A stretch of DNA of 64,000 nucleotides from an uncultured Coriobacteriaceae bacterium (GTDB taxonomy: Bacteria > Actinomycetota > Coriobacteriia > Coriobacteriales > Atopobiaceae): positions 62,001-126,000 of the forward strand of contig CADBCS010000013.1 of NCBI GenBank assembly GCA_902793195.1. Direction: 5' to 3'. Positions within the stretch are counted from its first letter, which is position 1. Each line of letters starts with the position of its first letter. A program made the position numbers and the translations under genes. Below are positions 61,709 to 64,000 of this stretch, in pieces. The notes beneath the pieces were generated by a model, which saw nothing but the letters and a program-made list of their open reading frames with translations, was not told where the DNA came from and did not search any database.

Positions 61709-62776
61709 ATGGGGAATGTGCAACTGACGCGTCGAGCCTTGCTCTCGACTGTGGGGATGGGTGCCTTGTCTTTGACCGGGTGTGGCGCCATCGACGCCAT
61801 AGCGTCCAAGGACGAGGACACGCCCAGGGTCGTGATGGTTACCAACGTGGGTGGAATCAACGACCAAGGATTCTGCGAGCTCTCGTGGAAGGGCCTCAAA
61901 CGGCTGCGCGACGAGCGCGGATACGATGTGTCCTACATCGAGTCGCGACTCGATTCGGACTATGTTACCAACATTGACAAGGCCATCGACTACGGCGCCG
62001 ATTTCGTATGGGCGATTGGGTTCGCCATGGCGGATGCAGTTGCCTTTGAGGCAAAGATCAATCCCGACCTGGACGTGAAGTTCGGCATCGTCGACGCCAA
62101 CACCAGCGGTGCGCCAAGCCTCACCGGTGTTCTGTTTGCCGCTCAGGAGCCATCCTTCGTCGTGGGATACATCGCTGGCAAGTCAACGAAGACCAATGCG
62201 GTTGGATTTGTGGGCGGCATTGCCTCCGACAATATCTATGCGTTTGAGTATGGGTATGTTGCCGGAGTCGCCTATGCGGCAAACGAGCTTGGCAAGGAGA
62301 TCAAGGTCGATCGCCAGTATGCGGAGTCGTTCACGGATAGCGCAAAGGGCAAGTCCATTGCACAAAAGATGTTCTCGGGGGGCGCAGACATCGTGTATCA
62401 CGCGGCGGGGTCCTCGGGGGTGGGTGTTATAGAGGCTGCCACGGAAACGGGCAACTTCGCCATAGGCGTGGACATGGATCAGTCGACGCTGTCTCCCACA
62501 AACGTGCTGACCTCTGCCATAAAGCGCGTCGACCAAGCCCTCTTCGACCTTACGCCCAAGTGCCTGAGTGGGGAGATAGAGGGGGGAACCGATGTGATCT
62601 TGCGATTGGTAGACGGCGACTACATGGGCATCCCCGAGAACCACGAACATATGGACGATGCTGTCTATCAGGATGCGCTCAAGGTCATCGAACAAATCAA
62701 GGCGGACGAGATTGTGGTTCCTGGCACGATGGAAGAGTACGAGCAGTTCAAGGAGAGCCTTGTTACGCAGGCGTAA
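61709..62776 (+). CDS. BMP family nucleoside-type substrate-binding lipoprotein
   Basis: The protein has 355 residues. The signal has an RR pair (TRRALLSTVGMGALSL) and lipobox LTGCG (Cys25). The mature part shows the basic-membrane-protein pattern: VVMVTNVGGINDQGFCELSWKGL, ADFVWAIGFAMADAV, VGFVGGIASDN and YHAAGSSGVGVIEAA. These proteins bind purine nucleosides and similar compounds for ABC import. GAGGAA is eight bases before the ATG. The ATPase of the same importer starts 29 bases after its stop. Confidence 0.92.
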   Translation: MGNVQLTRRALLSTVGMGALSLTGCGAIDAIASKDEDTPRVVMVTNVGGINDQGFCELSWKGLKRLRDERGYDVSYIESRLDSDYVTNIDKAIDYGADFVWAIGFAMADAVAFEAKINPDLDVKFGIVDANTSGAPSLTGVLFAAQEPSFVVGYIAGKSTKTNAVGFVGGIASDNIYAFEYGYVAGVAYAANELGKEIKVDRQYAESFTDSAKGKSIAQKMFSGGADIVYHAAGSSGVGVIEAATETGNFAIGVDMDQSTLSPTNVLTSAIKRVDQALFDLTPKCLSGEIEGGTDVILRLVDGDYMGIPENHEHMDDAVYQDALKVIEQIKADEIVVPGTMEEYEQFKESLVTQA

Positions 62777-62805
62777 CGCTCCAGAGGCAAAGAAAGGAGG
62801 CACGC

Positions 62806-64000
62806 ATGGAGGCTGATGCTTCGTATGCCGTACAGATGAACGGCATTGTCAAGCGATTTGGTGCGTATACGGCGCTCGACCACATGCAGCTCAACGTGCG
62901 CAAGAAGTCGGTCCACGCCATACTGGGAGAGAACGGCGCAGGCAAAACGACGCTCATGAACATCCTGTACGGCCTGTACCAAGCCGATGAGGGGCAGATC
63001 TGCCTTGACGGAGCACCCGTTGAGCTCACCAGTCCCACCGAGGCAATTCGGCACGGCATAGGGATGGTCCACCAGCATTTTATGCTGGTGGAAAATTTCA
63101 CCGTCACCGAGAACATCGTCCTGGGAGACGAGGTGTGCGGGCCTGCCGGTATCCTGGACATGCGTCGTGCGCGTAAGATGGTGGAGGAACTGGTTGAGCG
63201 ATATGGGTTCGACGTCGATCCCGACGCGCGTATCGAGGACATATCGGTTGGCATGCAGCAGCGCGTCGAGATACTCAAGACGCTCTTTCGCGGAGCCGAG
63301 ACGCTCGTGCTGGACGAGCCCACGGCCGTGCTCACCCCACAGGAGATCGACAAGCTCATCCAGATCATGGAGGACCTCACGGCCTCGGGCAAGTCGATAA
63401 TCATCATCACGCACAAGCTCAAGGAGATCCTGCGCTGTGCGGACGAGTGCACCATCATCCGTCGCGGTTCGTACATGGGCACCGTCGACGTGTCCCAAAC
63501 AGACGAGAACGACCTCGCGGCTCGCATGGTGGGCAGAAACGTCAACCTCAAGGTCGACAAGACGCCAGCCACACCCGGACAGACCGTACTCTCCATCAAA
63601 AACCTCACGGTAAGGGACGAGCGTGGCATCGAGCAGGTGCGCAACCTCAACTTGGACGTTCATGCTGGCGAGATCGTTGGCATCGCAGGCGTGGACGGAA
63701 ACGGCCAAGAGCAGTTGGTGAATGCCATCATGTCCATGGACCGAGCGGTGTCCGGCACCATCGTGGCAGATGGTGTGGAGCTGCAAAACACCTCGCCGCG
63801 CTTCGTGATCGACCACGAAGTGGCGACCATACCCTCGGACCGTCACCGCTGGGGTCTCGTCCTGCCCATGATGGTCTTGGAGAACTCAGTCTTGGAGCAT
63901 CATGGCGACGACGAGTTCGGGCAGGGCATCATGCTCGATTACAAGAAGCTGTACGACTACACCGCCGAGCTCATACAGAAGTTCGACGTTAGGCCGGCAG
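62806..64000 (+). CDS. Nucleoside-type ABC importer ATPase, two-domain, cut by window end
   Basis: 398 codons are visible and the frame is still open at the window end. The first ATPase domain has Walker A GENGAGKTT, Q-loop VHQHFMLVENFTVTEN, signature ISVGMQQRVEILK, Walker B LVLDEPTAVL and H-loop ITHKLKEI. A second, RbsA-like domain begins near residue 260 (VLSIKNLTVRDERG). The doubled layout fits the BMP/nucleoside importer ATPases (NupO/YufO type). AAAGGAGG precedes the ATG by eight bases. Permease genes are expected just beyond the window. Confidence 0.92.
   Translation, partial: MEADASYAVQMNGIVKRFGAYTALDHMQLNVRKKSVHAILGENGAGKTTLMNILYGLYQADEGQICLDGAPVELTSPTEAIRHGIGMVHQHFMLVENFTVTENIVLGDEVCGPAGILDMRRARKMVEELVERYGFDVDPDARIEDISVGMQQRVEILKTLFRGAETLVLDEPTAVLTPQEIDKLIQIMEDLTASGKSIIIITHKLKEILRCADECTIIRRGSYMGTVDVSQTDENDLAARMVGRNVNLKVDKTPATPGQTVLSIKNLTVRDERGIEQVRNLNLDVHAGEIVGIAGVDGNGQEQLVNAIMSMDRAVSGTIVADGVELQNTSPRFVIDHEVATIPSDRHRWGLVLPMMVLENSVLEHHGDDEFGQGIMLDYKKLYDYTAELIQKFDVRPA

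Noticed and set aside
62668-63846. Open frame of 392 codons on the minus strand
   Set aside because: Antisense to the ABC ATPase gene that runs off the window end and has all its motifs.

Overview
The window is a 64 kb piece of a GC-rich (about 60 %) bacterial chromosome. It is most likely from an actinobacterium of the class Coriobacteriia (an Olsenella/Atopobium-type gut or oral anaerobe). That is inferred from base composition, actinobacterial-style promoters, the mix of fermentative and peptidolytic genes, very large membrane signalling proteins, a T-box in front of pheST, and small GGGGACGGTCCCC-type palindromes between genes. No tRNA, rRNA, CRISPR array, transposase or prophage was found. 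The placement is an inference; no 16S or marker search was possible.

Layout. 1-5.6 kb: end of an ABC ATPase, then leftward a sensor-like/MFS fusion, an M18 aminopeptidase and a membrane protein. 5.8-9.3 kb: class II aldolase, a large membrane protein and a DNA-deoxyinosine glycosylase. 9.4-14.2 kb: a GAF-ABC ATPase with a giant coiled-coil FtsX-like permease. 14.3-17.6 kb (leftward): ECF sigma factor, its probable anti-sigma partner, a von Willebrand A lipoprotein and a YbjN protein. 17.9-24.7 kb: PhoU-like/PiT phosphate pair, OmpR/histidine kinase pair and a 997-residue GGDEF/EAL protein. 24.7-29.2 kb (leftward): spermidine-synthase-like protein, hypothetical protein, MscL with a zinc ribbon, D-aminoacyl-tRNA deacylase and an M32 carboxypeptidase. 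29.4-30.9 kb: an HTH-aminotransferase fusion with its own likely operators.

31.2-37.6 kb is the most unusual block. It is a six-gene, tightly spaced operon: a Tat-signal PqqD-like protein, a radical SAM/SPASM maturase, a 123-residue peptide with six CxC motifs, a TPR lipoprotein, a second radical SAM protein with a possible B12-binding N-terminus, and a U32-like protein with a cysteine cluster. It reads as a peptide-modification (RiPP-type) system that I cannot match to a named family.

37.8-42.1 kb: an APC permease whose 3' end overlaps a GGDEF-REC-GGDEF-EAL gene in another frame (possible broken fusion). 42.1-47.4 kb: ROK glucokinase, NagA, a YdcF-type membrane protein and a tethered solute-binding protein. 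47.5-51.4 kb: T-box leader and pheST. 51.6-56.6 kb: nitroreductase, MTA/SAH nucleosidase, a phospholipase-C-fold protein, a GntR/UTRA regulator and three small membrane proteins. 56.7-64 kb: MBL hydrolase, CmpB-type membrane protein, a SpoIIE-type phosphatase with a seven-helix-like membrane domain, and a BMP-type nucleoside ABC importer cut by the window end.

Together the genes describe a fermentative, peptide- and amino-sugar-using anaerobe with heavy investment in c-di-GMP and membrane-sensor signalling.
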